This document shows, piece by piece, positions 33,385 to 43,341 of a stretch of DNA of 64,000 nt. The DNA comes from Sphingobacteriaceae bacterium. GTDB lineage: Bacteria > Bacteroidota > Bacteroidia > B-17B0 > Aurantibacillaceae. The notes under the pieces were generated by a model. That model worked only from the letters and a program-made list of their open reading frames with translations, was not told where the DNA came from and made no database searches. The position numbers were made by a program, and so were the translations under genes. The stretch is taken from the NCBI GenBank assembly GCA_002319075.1, contig NVQB01000001.1, positions 1,922,001 through 1,986,000 of the forward strand. Direction: 5' to 3'. Position 1 is the first letter of the stretch, and every line of letters starts with the position of its first letter.

Positions 33385-34110
33385 TTAGCCTTTATTACCA
33401 AAAACCTTCTTAAGAAGATCTGTTACACGGGCTGCAGGGTCTTTACGGATTTTTATTTCTTCGTCAGCTATGAGTATCATTAAGCCGTTAATAGCTTTAT
33501 TGGTAACATAATCATTCAGGTCGGGATTTTGTTTTTTAACCATCGGAATTTTATTATATGCTGTTACCAAAGGATTCCAGTAACTTGTAACATTTACTTT
33601 TTCAATTGCTTCTTTTACAACAGGGAGAAAATTGGTTTTTAAGGGGGTGTAGGTTGTTTTACGCAAATAATTGGTGGCCGCTGTATCAGCACCCTGCAAA
33701 ATAGCAAAACCATCCTGAACGCTCATATTGGTAACAGCGTCCACAAAAACCGGAGCTGCTTTTAAAGCAGCCTCTTCTGCCGCACGATTAAGACTTGTTT
33801 CAAACTCTTCAATCTGTTTGGTAAACCCCATTTTTAATAAACGCGCTTTCATTTCAGCAGCCTCGGGAGGCCACGGAATAAACAAACGCGGATTTTTATA
33901 AAAACCATCCAATTTACTTGCCGTAGAAGAAGAATTATTTGTTCCTACGGTTAAAGCTTCTTTTAAACCCTTTACCACTTCTTCATTACTAAGGCCTCCT
34001 TTAGCGGTTTTTGTTTTTTCGGAAATGTTGTTTTTAAGCGTTTTTAATTTTACTTGCGCTGTGCCAAAAAGTACACCCAGGCTTAAAAGTGTGAGAAGGA
34101 TCTTTTTCAT
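33385..34110 (-). CDS. DUF4197 domain protein, exported
   Basis: A 241-aa protein with signal peptide MKKILLTLLSLGVLFGTAQ and a helical DUF4197 body: GGLSNEEVVKGLKEALTVGT, NPRLFIPWPPEA, TNMSVQDGFAILQGADTAAT, and the C-terminal YVTNKAINGLMILIADEEIK. The length is typical. The family is widespread in Bacteroidota and Proteobacteria, of unknown function, and probably periplasmic. It converges on the membrane-protein gene with an 8-bp gap and is monocistronic. Confidence 0.88.
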   Translation of the reverse strand: MKKILLTLLSLGVLFGTAQVKLKTLKNNISEKTKTAKGGLSNEEVVKGLKEALTVGTNNSSSTASKLDGFYKNPRLFIPWPPEAAEMKARLLKMGFTKQIEEFETSLNRAAEEAALKAAPVFVDAVTNMSVQDGFAILQGADTAATNYLRKTTYTPLKTNFLPVVKEAIEKVNVTSYWNPLVTAYNKIPMVKKQNPDLNDYVTNKAINGLMILIADEEIKIRKDPAARVTDLLKKVFGNKG

Positions 34111-34287
34111 AATTTAAATTGTGTTTAATAAGATTGGAACTTTAGATGTTTATGTATCTATTCATAAATAATCTGTAAAAGCTGTTTTCAAAGATAAACT
34201 AATCGCTAATTTTATCCCTTTAAAAAATGTGAAATTTGACTCGCCCTTTTTTCAGAGAAAGGTTAACACAAAGAATAAATTAATATT

Positions 34288-35550
34288 ATGAAAGCGGAAA
34301 TACTTACTATAGGAGACGAAATTTTAATAGGTCAGATTACCAATACCAATAGTGTTTGGATTGCTCAACAATTAAACCTTGCAGGTATAAGAGTAGTGCA
34401 CATGGCTAGTGTTGCCGATGAAGAGCAGGCTATTATTAAAGCGTTTAATGACGCGGCAGAACGTGCTGATTTTGTTTTTATAACAGGAGGTTTAGGTCCG
34501 ACAAAAGACGACATTACCAAAAAGATCTTCGCCGATTATTTTAATGCGGAGCTTGTTTTAGATGAAGAAGTATTGGCCAACCTTGATAATTACTTCACAA
34601 AACGTGGCCGCGAATTAAATGAAATTAACAGGAAACAAGCCTTTTTGCCAAAGGGGTGTACTGTTATTAAAAATACCAATGGCACTGCGCCGGGTATGTG
34701 GATGAAAAAAAACACTACCGTTTTTATCAGTATGCCGGGAGTTCCTTATGAGATGAAAGGCATGATGAGCGATATTATTCTTCCAAAAATTATCAGTGAA
34801 AATACTTTATCACAAATCTATCATAAAACCGTTTTAACACAGGGTATTGGAGAAAGCACCATTGCCGAGATTGTGGAAAGCTGGGAAGATGCGCTGGCTG
34901 CAAAAAATATAAAACTGGCTTACCTTCCACAGCCGGGCTCGGTAAGATTACGTTTATCTTCTTACGGCGATAGTATGGAAAAACTCCGGAACACGGTTGA
35001 TGCCGAAGTAGCAAAATTAGAACCGCTCATTGGCAAATATATTTTTGGGTATGAAAATTACGGGGAAGAGCCGCCGACTCTTGAACTTTTAATAAGTGAG
35101 CTTTTGCGTGCGCGTAAACAAACATTGTCGCTGGCGGAAAGTTGCACCGGGGGTTATATTTCCTCCTTATTTACCGCTATTCCGGGAGCTTCTGAAATTT
35201 TTAAAGGGGCAATAGTACCCTACACAAATCTTTCAAAACATGAACTTTTGCAGGTGGATAATGCCTTGTTTACCACTGTTGGCTCTGTGAGCAAAGAAGT
35301 TGTAGAACAATTAGCGCAAAACCTCATGAAAAAGTTTGGAAGTGATTACGCGGTTTCTATTTCCGGTATTGCTGGTCCGACCGGTGGCACGGCTGAAAAA
35401 CCAGTTGGAACCGTTTGGGTGGCCGTAGCAAATAAAGAAAAAACGCTAACCTATAAATTTCAGTTCGGAGATAACCGCCAAAGAAATATAGTAATGACAG
35501 CCGCCGCGGCTATGAGTTTGCTAAGAAAACTCATTTTAGGGGAAATTTAA
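34288..35550 (+). CDS. cinA: CinA: MoCF-domain protein with nicotinamide-nucleotide amidase domain
   Basis: A 420-aa two-domain protein. An N-terminal MoaB/MoCF-like domain (about 1-170; MKAEILTIGDEILIGQITNT, ITGGLGPTKDD, MPGVPYEM) is linked to a C-terminal amidohydrolase (about 255-415; SLAESCTGGYISSLFT, SISGIAGPTGGTAEKPVGTV). CinA/PncC hydrolyses NMN to NaMN in pyridine-nucleotide recycling, and the N-terminal domain has been linked to ADP-ribose pyrophosphatase activity. The competence label is historical. It is monocistronic here. Confidence 0.95.
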   Translation: MKAEILTIGDEILIGQITNTNSVWIAQQLNLAGIRVVHMASVADEEQAIIKAFNDAAERADFVFITGGLGPTKDDITKKIFADYFNAELVLDEEVLANLDNYFTKRGRELNEINRKQAFLPKGCTVIKNTNGTAPGMWMKKNTTVFISMPGVPYEMKGMMSDIILPKIISENTLSQIYHKTVLTQGIGESTIAEIVESWEDALAAKNIKLAYLPQPGSVRLRLSSYGDSMEKLRNTVDAEVAKLEPLIGKYIFGYENYGEEPPTLELLISELLRARKQTLSLAESCTGGYISSLFTAIPGASEIFKGAIVPYTNLSKHELLQVDNALFTTVGSVSKEVVEQLAQNLMKKFGSDYAVSISGIAGPTGGTAEKPVGTVWVAVANKEKTLTYKFQFGDNRQRNIVMTAAAAMSLLRKLILGEI

Positions 35551-35667
35551 GTTCGGGGAAACTAAACATCTCAAAGTCATAAATTTTACTTCTTACCCAA
35601 CCATCTTTTTAGTCGCCTTGTAAAGGGTAATAGGTAGCAGGTCAATCTACCAAAGTCATTATTTTAG

Positions 35668-35675
35668 TAAATTTG
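35668..35675 (+). promoter_or_regulatory. Candidate -7 element of the ECF sigma operon
   Basis: TAAATTTG fits TAnnTTTG. A start site about 7 bases downstream would fall just before an in-frame ATG at 35689, 90 bases ahead of the start preferred for the sigma gene. No convincing -33 element is seen. Confidence 0.35.
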
Positions 35676-35778
35676 GGCAAGGAATGTCATGAAATTGGCA
35701 TGTCCTGAAAGTTTTAACTTCAAACCCAACCATTGCAGTTTATTAGTTGTACTGGTAAAGATAAGACCTGGCTATTTA

Positions 35779-36342
35779 ATGGACATTCAGCAAAAACTGA
35801 TAGAAGCTTGTATTAAAGGAGAGCGTAAAGCGGAATACGACCTTTATAAAGCTACCTATAGTTACCTGATGAGTATCTGTGTAAGGTATACTCGAAATGC
35901 GGACCGGGCGAAAGAAGTGTTGAATATTGGATTTCTTAAGATTTTAACCAATTTATCAAAATACAACTCAGAAGTACCTTTTAAACCGTGGATAAGAAAA
36001 GTAATGATTAATACTTTGATAAATGAATATAAAAAGGAAAAGGTGCACACGGGCAATATCGAATACATTGAAGGGTATCACGAATCCGACAATTATTCTG
36101 AAATAAACCATGCTATAACCAAAATAGACGTGGAGCAGATTTATGTTTTTATTTCAAAATTACCTCCGGCTAGTCAGCAGGTATTTAACTTGTACTATAT
36201 CGACGGTTACAAACATAAAGAGATTGGCGACATGTTGAACATCAGCGAAGGCACATCAAAATGGCACCTGAATTCAGCACGAGAAAAATTGAAGCTGATG
36301 TTAACTGAAGTGGATGTTGTAAAATTAATAGAACATGACTAA
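35779..36342 (+). CDS. ECF-type RNA polymerase sigma factor
   Basis: A 187-aa sigma-70 family protein. Region 2 lies at about 20-85 (AEYDLYKATYSYLMSICVRY, PFKPWIRKVMINTLINEYKK) and region 4 at about 130-180 (LPPASQQVFNLYYIDGYKHK, ISEGTSKWHLNSAREKLK). The preferred start is the ATG at 35779 (MDIQQKLIEACIKGERKAEY). A 30-residue upstream extension to 35689 is open and lies nearer the promoter but has no sigma-like features. It overlaps the next gene by 8 bp, the usual position of an anti-sigma partner. Confidence 0.92.
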   Translation: MDIQQKLIEACIKGERKAEYDLYKATYSYLMSICVRYTRNADRAKEVLNIGFLKILTNLSKYNSEVPFKPWIRKVMINTLINEYKKEKVHTGNIEYIEGYHESDNYSEINHAITKIDVEQIYVFISKLPPASQQVFNLYYIDGYKHKEIGDMLNISEGTSKWHLNSAREKLKLMLTEVDVVKLIEHD

Positions 36343-37927
36343 CGAAGAGAGATTTAAAAAGAACCTGGAGGATTTGCTTGGGGCGAAAGAATTTCCTTTC
36401 GATGAAGCGAATTGGAAGGATGCCCGCGACCTCATCGATGCTTCTAAAGCAAAGAGAAGAAGAGTTATGCCATTTTTTATTTTAGGGCTTGTAGTATTGT
36501 TAGGAACAGGCGTTTATCTACTTTCCAATATCTCAGCTGCTGATCAGTCATTAGCTGATACAAAAACCCATTTAATTCCACAGCAAAAAAATAGTGTTAC
36601 TGAAATTCCGGAACTAAGCACGAAACAAAGGGCTCGTGCGGAGGTAAGCCACCCGGCTTCAAAAACACCTGAAGCAAAAACTAACCTTGCTCCGGTAAAA
36701 AACCAGATCTTGAGTTCTGAAATAAAACCTGCTGAAAAGCTAAAAGATCAAACTGTAAAGTCTCAGATAAATCCAGAAATAAAAGGTTCAGAGGATCAGG
36801 CTATCGCTGCTACAATTCGTCCGACTAAGAAAAAAGCGAATCCTACTCTGCTAAATGCAAGAGGTACCAAAAAGAAAACCTCAGCACCTGCAGAAGCTGA
36901 GCTTCCTATGGCAACAGGTACTGCAAAAACTACTCCTCTGGCAGATGAGAAAACAAGTTCTCTCCCCGAACAAAAACCTGCGATTGCCAGCGGCGAAAAA
37001 ACAGCTGCCACAGATATTACGCCAGACGAGACGTCGGACTCAAAAAAACCATCGGATGATACATTTGCGAGCGATGCTGTTAAGTCAGAAGACCCCGGCC
37101 TTTCGCAAGATAAAAAAGAGCAGGTCGCTGAAACTAGTTCATCACCTGAACCAACAGCGAGTAGCTCTCCAGCTAAAGACGAAGAACAATCTACTTTTGC
37201 TCCAAACAGTTCCAACATACCTGATACAACAAAAACTGCTCAAGCAAGCAGCATAAGTGCAGTGCCAGGCGATAATGCCGATGGTGAAATTGGAAAAACA
37301 AAAGAACGACTTGTTCTGTTTTCAACAGAAGCCGGCGCTAATTATATGCTTGGTTGGAAAAACCCTGACGGACGCGATGCCAATGGATTTGATCCCGTTT
37401 TCGGAATAAACTATTTCACTAATTTTAAATCTAAAATGGCACTGACTGTCGGTTTGCAATATACTTCGGTTAGCAAACTTAGCTACAGTAATTATACCTC
37501 AAGAGTTATCCGTCTGGCTCTTGGCGAGGAAAGCCAGGTGAGTGTATATACCCCGACAAAATTGCATTACCTTATTATGCCTTTGCGTTTTGAATACAGC
37601 GTAAATCCAAAAAACGCCCTGGGCATTGGTTGCAATATAGCTTATCTTGTTACTACAGAAAGTACCGTAGAAACCTACAGTGAAAAAATGGCTACCAAAT
37701 ACGATGTGAGTACATCCAAAGAAAAAGGGTATACAAAAGGATTCAAGCCATACGATACACAGATCTCTGTTTTTTACAAAAGAGCATTACATCCAAACTT
37801 TGCAGTTAACATGGAATTTTATTATGGTTTAACAGATATTAAAGACAATACTTTTTTTAATTCGAAGGTGATAGAAAGAAATACAGGTTTGAAACTTACC
37901 CTGGTATATAATTTTTTAAAAAAATAA
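36335..37927 (+). CDS. Envelope-spanning protein: anti-sigma-like N-terminus, TM helix, long linker, C-terminal barrel-like domain
   Basis: A 530-aa protein with a distinctive layout. A charged cytoplasmic segment (1-44; NLEDLLGAKEFPFDEANWK) is followed by one transmembrane helix (45-66). A linker of about 250 residues rich in Lys, Pro, Ala, Ser, Thr and Glu follows (70-320). The C-terminal domain of about 205 residues (ERLVLFSTEAGANYMLGW onward) has alternating strands (GINYFTNFKSKMALTVGLQY, PLRFEYSV, GLKLTLVYNF) like an outer-membrane barrel/PorT-type fold. Genes with this position and N-terminus usually act as anti-sigma factors. Two long alternative-frame ORFs in the linker are compositional shadows. 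Confidence 0.75.
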   Translation: MTNEERFKKNLEDLLGAKEFPFDEANWKDARDLIDASKAKRRRVMPFFILGLVVLLGTGVYLLSNISAADQSLADTKTHLIPQQKNSVTEIPELSTKQRARAEVSHPASKTPEAKTNLAPVKNQILSSEIKPAEKLKDQTVKSQINPEIKGSEDQAIAATIRPTKKKANPTLLNARGTKKKTSAPAEAELPMATGTAKTTPLADEKTSSLPEQKPAIASGEKTAATDITPDETSDSKKPSDDTFASDAVKSEDPGLSQDKKEQVAETSSSPEPTASSSPAKDEEQSTFAPNSSNIPDTTKTAQASSISAVPGDNADGEIGKTKERLVLFSTEAGANYMLGWKNPDGRDANGFDPVFGINYFTNFKSKMALTVGLQYTSVSKLSYSNYTSRVIRLALGEESQVSVYTPTKLHYLIMPLRFEYSVNPKNALGIGCNIAYLVTTESTVETYSEKMATKYDVSTSKEKGYTKGFKPYDTQISVFYKRALHPNFAVNMEFYYGLTDIKDNTFFNSKVIERNTGLKLTLVYNFLKK

Positions 37928-37930
37928 AAA

Positions 37931-39040
37931 ATGAAGGCGCTTAAATTTTTAATAGTTCTATTACTTTTTGGTATAGGTTTTTCCTGTAACAAAAAAGAAT
38001 ATCCAAAACCTATTGAAGTAATAAACACTGCAGTTTATTATTCAAAGTTGGTTATAGACAATACTCCGGTTGTTTTGGAAGCTGGTGTTGACGGGTATTA
38101 CATGTATTCTTCCTACGAGGTAGATTCTTTTTCACTTTATAATTATGTGGCTGATCTTAAAAAAATAGATTGTTCAGATTGCACAAACAGTCTTAAAATT
38201 CAAATAAACGATTATAAGACAAGTTCCGATTTCCCTAAAATAGATTCTTCGTTACATCCGGCTCGCTATCCCTATTTTAACGAAAATCCTACTGTTTCTT
38301 ATTCGGTAAAATTCACTTCCCAGTCAGACAGCACCACCACTTATTCGTGGGATTTTGGCGATGGCAATTTTTCCTCAGAACCGAATCCAAACCATGTTTA
38401 CGCTAAAGAAGGAGAGTATTCAGTTTGTCTTAAAACAACAGCTAATAAAGGTTATGTAAATACCATTTGCAACAAAATCACTGTTAACAAGAAAAACTTC
38501 AAAGCTATGATTTCCTCCAGCTCTCCATCCGGCAATGTGGTTAAATTTAACGCTAATGCGAGCGGTGGAACGGCTCCGTACAGCTATTTCTGGAGGCTTG
38601 CAGACGGTTCGACTTACCAGCAAAGTAGTATTTCCCACACTTACACTTATCGTGGATCTTCTGCCGTTACATTAAGAGTGATTGATGCAGTGGGCGACAC
38701 CTTAAACATGAATTACAATGCGAAAACATTCACTGATAAGTCTTCCTTCCCGGCCAATTATTATGTATCAAACATTCAGCAAATAGGTGCTGTTTTGCCT
38801 TTTTCAAAAATAACAATTCATTGGAAAGCAGCCGATGGCTTGGTTTACAGCTCAAATAGCGCTTTGCAACCGAATGATAGCTTCTTCGAAATACTTTCCG
38901 CCACAGAAGGCGAGAAAAATGAAAAAGGAGAACCGACAAGAAAAATAAATGCGAAGTTTAAATGCAGGCTGTATAACGGCACTAAATCTATTGTAGTAAA
39001 TGATGCGGAAGTTGTAGTCTGCGTTGCATATAAAAATTAA
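37931..39040 (+). CDS. PKD-domain lipoprotein
   Basis: A 369-aa lipoprotein. MKALKFLIVLLLFGIGFSC gives a signal II sequence with lipobox Cys, followed by NKKEYPKP. Two PKD domains are visible: TTYSWDFGDGNFSSEPNPNH near 135-190, and a second around ASGGTAPYSYFWRLADGSTY (about 205-260). A C-terminal segment (about 280-369) is not recognised. It starts 3 bp after the barrel-domain gene and is followed 13 bp later by a T9SS protein. Surface or periplasmic ligand binding is an inference. Confidence 0.8.
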   Translation: MKALKFLIVLLLFGIGFSCNKKEYPKPIEVINTAVYYSKLVIDNTPVVLEAGVDGYYMYSSYEVDSFSLYNYVADLKKIDCSDCTNSLKIQINDYKTSSDFPKIDSSLHPARYPYFNENPTVSYSVKFTSQSDSTTTYSWDFGDGNFSSEPNPNHVYAKEGEYSVCLKTTANKGYVNTICNKITVNKKNFKAMISSSSPSGNVVKFNANASGGTAPYSYFWRLADGSTYQQSSISHTYTYRGSSAVTLRVIDAVGDTLNMNYNAKTFTDKSSFPANYYVSNIQQIGAVLPFSKITIHWKAADGLVYSSNSALQPNDSFFEILSATEGEKNEKGEPTRKINAKFKCRLYNGTKSIVVNDAEVVVCVAYKN

Positions 39041-39053
39041 TGTTTAGCAGACT

Positions 39054-41816
39054 ATGAAAGTATCCATATCCCATAGAATAAATTTTGTTTTACTTACTTT
39101 GTTCTTTTTATTTTCAAACAAAGTTTCTGCTCAATCGCCCTCTTTCGCAGTGAATTCACCCACGCAATGTTTTAGTAATGGGTCTGCGACTGTAAGCGCG
39201 GTGATCACCAACACGGTTGCCGGCGCCACAAGTTATTCGTGGATAGTAGTTGGACCCTGCACTCCCACTATAACTACAATTGGAAACGGAACGCTGGTAA
39301 ATGTCTCTTATGCATGTTGTGGGTCTTATACCTACGTCTGCATGGCGATGAATGCATCAACGCTTATTGCCTCTGCTTTTACAGTAGCTATTGTGTATTG
39401 TTCTCCAACGGTACAAATTTCGGGCCCTGCGGTCCTTTGTTCGGGTCTTTCCACGACCCTGCAAGCAAGCGGCGCCACCACTTATACCTGGTTTCCCGGC
39501 AACATTGTGTCCACTTCTATCGCCATTAGTCCAACCGTTGCCACAACCTATACGCTGGTTGGCGATAGTGCAAATTGCAATGCTACGGCAGTTACAACGG
39601 TTAGCGTTGCACTTCCACCTAATCTTACAATTACTGCCAGTAATAATACTATCTGTGCAGGCACAACTTTAACACTTACCGCTTCGGGAGCAAGCTCATA
39701 TACATGGGCAGGAGGCCCCCCCTCTCCTCTTTATACAATTACTCCTTTGTCGTCTGCCAGCTACACTGTCTTTGGTACTTCTGCATTTGGCTGCTCATCC
39801 AGTGCTGTCACATCCATTTCGGTGTCAACACCTGGTTTTATAAATATCTTGTCCACGCACTCATTTGTTTGTCCGGGACAATCGGCAACCTTAACTGCCG
39901 CGGGCGCCAGTAATTACACGTGGACAAATGGTCCATCCACATCTAGTTATGTTGTTTATCCTACAACATCCACTGGTTATACTGTAACTGGATATGCCGG
40001 AGCGTGCTTAATAACTGCAACAGCTTTTATAATCGTCAATCCCATTCCGTCTATTGCAATTCAACCTGCTAATACACAAACACTCTGTCTGGGTGCAACT
40101 ACTACGATCACAGCCAGTGGAGCTCAATCCTACACCTGGTCACTGGGATCTATGACAAATAACCTGGCCCTAACTGTTACGGCCAGTGTTAATTTTTACG
40201 TGGTAGGCTCCAACTCTAGTGGTTGTGTAGACACTGCCTTTGTAAGCCTCTCCGTTATCCCTTTTATTTCCCCTGGCTTTACTTATTCGCAAGGCGCAAA
40301 CGGACAGGTTAATTTTATAAATACAAGCACCAATACGCTATCGAGCACGAGCTATTCGTGGAACTTTGGAAACGGACAAGGCAGCGCCTTAAATTCTCCC
40401 GCAACTACTTACTCAGCTAATGGTGTTTATACTGTTACGCTTACCGCTAATAACGGTTGCGGCCCGGTTACCGTTACGCATACGCTGCTTGTAAGCAGTA
40501 TAAGCGCAGGATGTGCTGCAAGTTTTACAAGTTCTGGATTTGGAGGAAACTATTCTTTTACAAATACATCCACGGGTACAACCAGTAACACCATCTATTA
40601 CTGGAACTTAGGAAATGGAACAACCTATAGCGCGGGCCCAAATCCTCCACCGCAAACCTACCTGAGCGGCAACTATACGGTATCATTGCATATTATGAGT
40701 ACTAACCCCTTTTGTTCAGACACAGCTACTAAAATAATATACGTGTGCAGCGAACATGCTCAGTTTACAATGGTGGCCCTTTCTAACAACACCTATTCAT
40801 TTTCCAGCACATCAACAGGCACATCAGCAAGTACCACTTTTTCCTGGAATTTTGGTGGGGGAGCCACAGCCACAGGAAGTACGAGTATTCATACCTACAG
40901 TGCAGCAGGTATTTATTCGGTTTATCTTACTGCAAAAAATACTTCTTCCTGCGCATCAACACTGGTTCAGACTTTGTCTATAGCAGCTTGCAGCCTTTCC
41001 TCCAACTTTACACATACACTTACCACAAATGGAGTAGTTAATTTTGGTAATACAAGTAGCTTCTCTTCATCTATCCCTGTAAATCAGCAATGGGACTTTG
41101 GTGATGGCACTTATTCTTTTCTGAGCAATCCCACTCATACTTTTTATAATGCAGGTACTTACAATGTTACTTTGATATTGCAGGACAGTTCATCGTTTTG
41201 TAAAGACACATTAACCCAATCTATAAATGTTACCGGAATATCCTGCGTTGCGTACTCTAATTTTACACTCTTACCTACCAACACGCCACAGTATTGGGAT
41301 GCGGTACCTGGTTATCCCTGGAATGTGACTGCGGCCGAATGGAGCTGGGGAGATGGAAGTACAAGCACAGGTCTCTATTCATCCCATACCTATTCAGCGG
41401 CAGGCAACTATTCTATTTGTCTTTCGGTAACCGTGTCTTGCGGTTCGAGTTCGTCTTATTGTTATTCTTATTACGTCAATAAATCGAGTGATGAAAGTTC
41501 GCAGTTAGTGCATATTAATGTTCAGGCCCCGGAAAAAACAAATGGACTTACGGCATTAACTACAAAAGCTTTTGCTTTCACCATTTACCCAAATCCTAAT
41601 AATGGAGAATTTAGCATACATCTTAGTGAGCTTAATAAAGATAAATTGACTGTTTCAGTTTATTCCCTTCTTGGAGAGCTAGTCTATTTCTCTGATGAAG
41701 CTGAGAATACGGAGATTAAAATTATCGCGCTTCCCGAATTAACTAACGGTATTTATTTTGTAAGGTTAAGTTCAGGTACCAGTGCCCGCACAGAAAAAAT
41801 TATTATTTCGAAATAA
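39054..41816 (+). CDS. PKD-rich T9SS type A surface protein, 920 aa
   Basis: A 920-aa exported protein with signal peptide ending at KVSAQ. About six Ig-like repeats come first, with the recurring pattern L-T-A-S-G-A-x-x-Y-T-W (TLQASGATTYTWFPG, TLTASGASSYTWAGG, TLTAAGASNYTWTNG, TITASGAQSYTWSLG). PKD domains follow (TSYSWNFGNGQG, TTFSWNFGGGAT, NQQWDFGDGTYS, AAEWSWGDGSTS), then the sorting domain FTIYPNPNNGEFSI ending in KIIISK. It is predicted to be a T9SS-secreted, cell-surface or released adhesin-like protein. It is the fourth gene of the sigma operon. Confidence 0.82.
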   Translation: MKVSISHRINFVLLTLFFLFSNKVSAQSPSFAVNSPTQCFSNGSATVSAVITNTVAGATSYSWIVVGPCTPTITTIGNGTLVNVSYACCGSYTYVCMAMNASTLIASAFTVAIVYCSPTVQISGPAVLCSGLSTTLQASGATTYTWFPGNIVSTSIAISPTVATTYTLVGDSANCNATAVTTVSVALPPNLTITASNNTICAGTTLTLTASGASSYTWAGGPPSPLYTITPLSSASYTVFGTSAFGCSSSAVTSISVSTPGFINILSTHSFVCPGQSATLTAAGASNYTWTNGPSTSSYVVYPTTSTGYTVTGYAGACLITATAFIIVNPIPSIAIQPANTQTLCLGATTTITASGAQSYTWSLGSMTNNLALTVTASVNFYVVGSNSSGCVDTAFVSLSVIPFISPGFTYSQGANGQVNFINTSTNTLSSTSYSWNFGNGQGSALNSPATTYSANGVYTVTLTANNGCGPVTVTHTLLVSSISAGCAASFTSSGFGGNYSFTNTSTGTTSNTIYYWNLGNGTTYSAGPNPPPQTYLSGNYTVSLHIMSTNPFCSDTATKIIYVCSEHAQFTMVALSNNTYSFSSTSTGTSASTTFSWNFGGGATATGSTSIHTYSAAGIYSVYLTAKNTSSCASTLVQTLSIAACSLSSNFTHTLTTNGVVNFGNTSSFSSSIPVNQQWDFGDGTYSFLSNPTHTFYNAGTYNVTLILQDSSSFCKDTLTQSINVTGISCVAYSNFTLLPTNTPQYWDAVPGYPWNVTAAEWSWGDGSTSTGLYSSHTYSAAGNYSICLSVTVSCGSSSSYCYSYYVNKSSDESSQLVHINVQAPEKTNGLTALTTKAFAFTIYPNPNNGEFSIHLSELNKDKLTVSVYSLLGELVYFSDEAENTEIKIIALPELTNGIYFVRLSSGTSARTEKIIISK

Positions 41817-41895
41817 TTTTTTTAGCACCCAACCTTTAATTTTTAGAAGTGTTTATACTAGTGAATACAATTATAAATCTTCTAAAATCCCAATC

Positions 41896-43320
41896 ATGAA
41901 AAGAATTACAAACTCCCTTAAAGCACTTGCCCTGATTTTTGTATTGGCAAGCTCTAACTCCTCTCACGCCCAGATACTTAGTCCGAGCTTCACCCAAACA
42001 GTAAATGCAGGGGGTCAGGTAACCTTTAGCTCCACAACTGCCGGAACATCTTCTATCACTATTTTTAGCTGGAATTTCGGCGATCCTGTGGGATATGCTG
42101 GAATTCAAACTTCTTATGACACGATAAATCACACTTATGCGGCCAACGGAATTTATCTTGTAACCCTTCGTATACAAAATGGACCCCCCACAAATACCAG
42201 TGCTGTTACACAAACCGTAGTTGTAAATACGTCTACAAACACCGGCTGCTCTCTTAATGCAGATTTTACCAGTAGTTTGTTAAACTTCGGAACTGTGATG
42301 CTGACAAACACTTCTACAGGAACTACTCAGGCAACTACTTACTGGATAAATTATGGCGATGGCAGTCCTTTAGCAAACAGCTATTATTACCAGTATCCTT
42401 ACAACGGTACATTTACCATAAGTTTAACAGCAGACAATAATTACAGCCCGACCTGTGTTTCTACAAAAACTGCAGTTGTCACAGTAACAAACGCTACCTG
42501 CAATGTTGTACCGGGTTTTACCTTCAGTAACACTTCCGGGCCAACATTTCAATTTATAAGCACCGCTACAGCGCCAGCTAATCATATCTGCTACTGGAAT
42601 TTTGGTGACGGATCTCCAACTGCTTCCGGTGATACAGTAACACATACGTTCTCTGCACAAAGCGGTAATTATTATGTCCAACAACAAGTTTCAGGAGGAG
42701 GCAGTTGCGCCAGTTATACAACTCAAGAAGTAAGCGTTAGTAGTGCTAGTTGCGTAGCTAACTCTAACTTCACATTCGCTCCTTCAGGAACCCCACAATG
42801 GTGGAATGTTTTTCCAACGTTTCCTTACAATGTTTCCAATGCTGTATGGAATTGGGGAGATGGAAATACTAGTAATTCTTTATATACTTCACATCTTTAC
42901 GCTTCTGCCGGAACCTATACTATTTGTTTATCTGTGACAGTGACTTGCGGAGACACTTCAAGCGCTTGTTCCTCCTATGCTGTCTATAAGTCCACCGATG
43001 GTTCATCGGAGATGATCGGAGTTACTGCTCTTGAACCTGGAACTACAACAGGAATTACACCTACTGAAGCTGATGTAAAACAATTTGTCGTTTATCCCAA
43101 TCCAGGTAATGGTCACTTAAATATTCTGTCCAACTTAACTTCAAAAGCAACTATACAAGTTTACAGCCTGATTGGAAAGCTTGTTTATAGCGAAGAAGAA
43201 GCTTCCCTTAACACTCAGACCCATGGAGTAGATCTGACAAGACTTGACAATGGTATCTACTTTTTAAAAGTCACCGAGGGTTCAAAAATATCTACTGAGA
43301 AAATTGTAATAACGAAATAA
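41896..43320 (+). CDS. PKD-domain T9SS type A surface protein, 474 aa
   Basis: A 474-aa exported protein from the ATG at 41896 (signal peptide ending at SSHAQ); a longer frame overlaps the previous gene. Four PKD-like domains have the motifs FSWNFGDPVG, YWINYGDGSP, CYWNFGDGSP and VWNWGDGNTS. The type A sorting domain runs from FVVYPNPGNGHLNI to KIVITK. Its PKD/tail region is closely parallel to the upstream 920-aa protein (shared SLYTSHLYA/GLYSSHTYS and YTICLSVTVTCG patterns), suggesting duplication. It is the last gene before a strong terminator. Confidence 0.82.
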   Translation: MKRITNSLKALALIFVLASSNSSHAQILSPSFTQTVNAGGQVTFSSTTAGTSSITIFSWNFGDPVGYAGIQTSYDTINHTYAANGIYLVTLRIQNGPPTNTSAVTQTVVVNTSTNTGCSLNADFTSSLLNFGTVMLTNTSTGTTQATTYWINYGDGSPLANSYYYQYPYNGTFTISLTADNNYSPTCVSTKTAVVTVTNATCNVVPGFTFSNTSGPTFQFISTATAPANHICYWNFGDGSPTASGDTVTHTFSAQSGNYYVQQQVSGGGSCASYTTQEVSVSSASCVANSNFTFAPSGTPQWWNVFPTFPYNVSNAVWNWGDGNTSNSLYTSHLYASAGTYTICLSVTVTCGDTSSACSSYAVYKSTDGSSEMIGVTALEPGTTTGITPTEADVKQFVVYPNPGNGHLNILSNLTSKATIQVYSLIGKLVYSEEEASLNTQTHGVDLTRLDNGIYFLKVTEGSKISTEKIVITK

Positions 43321-43341
43321 AATTATGCCCAAAAAGAACAG

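Noticed and set aside
36796-37256. Two overlapping ORFs of 133-140 codons in other frames
   Set aside because: They lie inside the low-complexity linker of the 530-aa protein and have biased Ser/Ala/Val or Gln/Leu/Lys composition caused by the repetitive codons. No promoter or family resemblance.
41782-41895. 38-residue N-terminal extension of the 474-aa PKD protein
   Set aside because: It overlaps the previous gene, and the internal ATG at 41896 starts a normal signal peptide.
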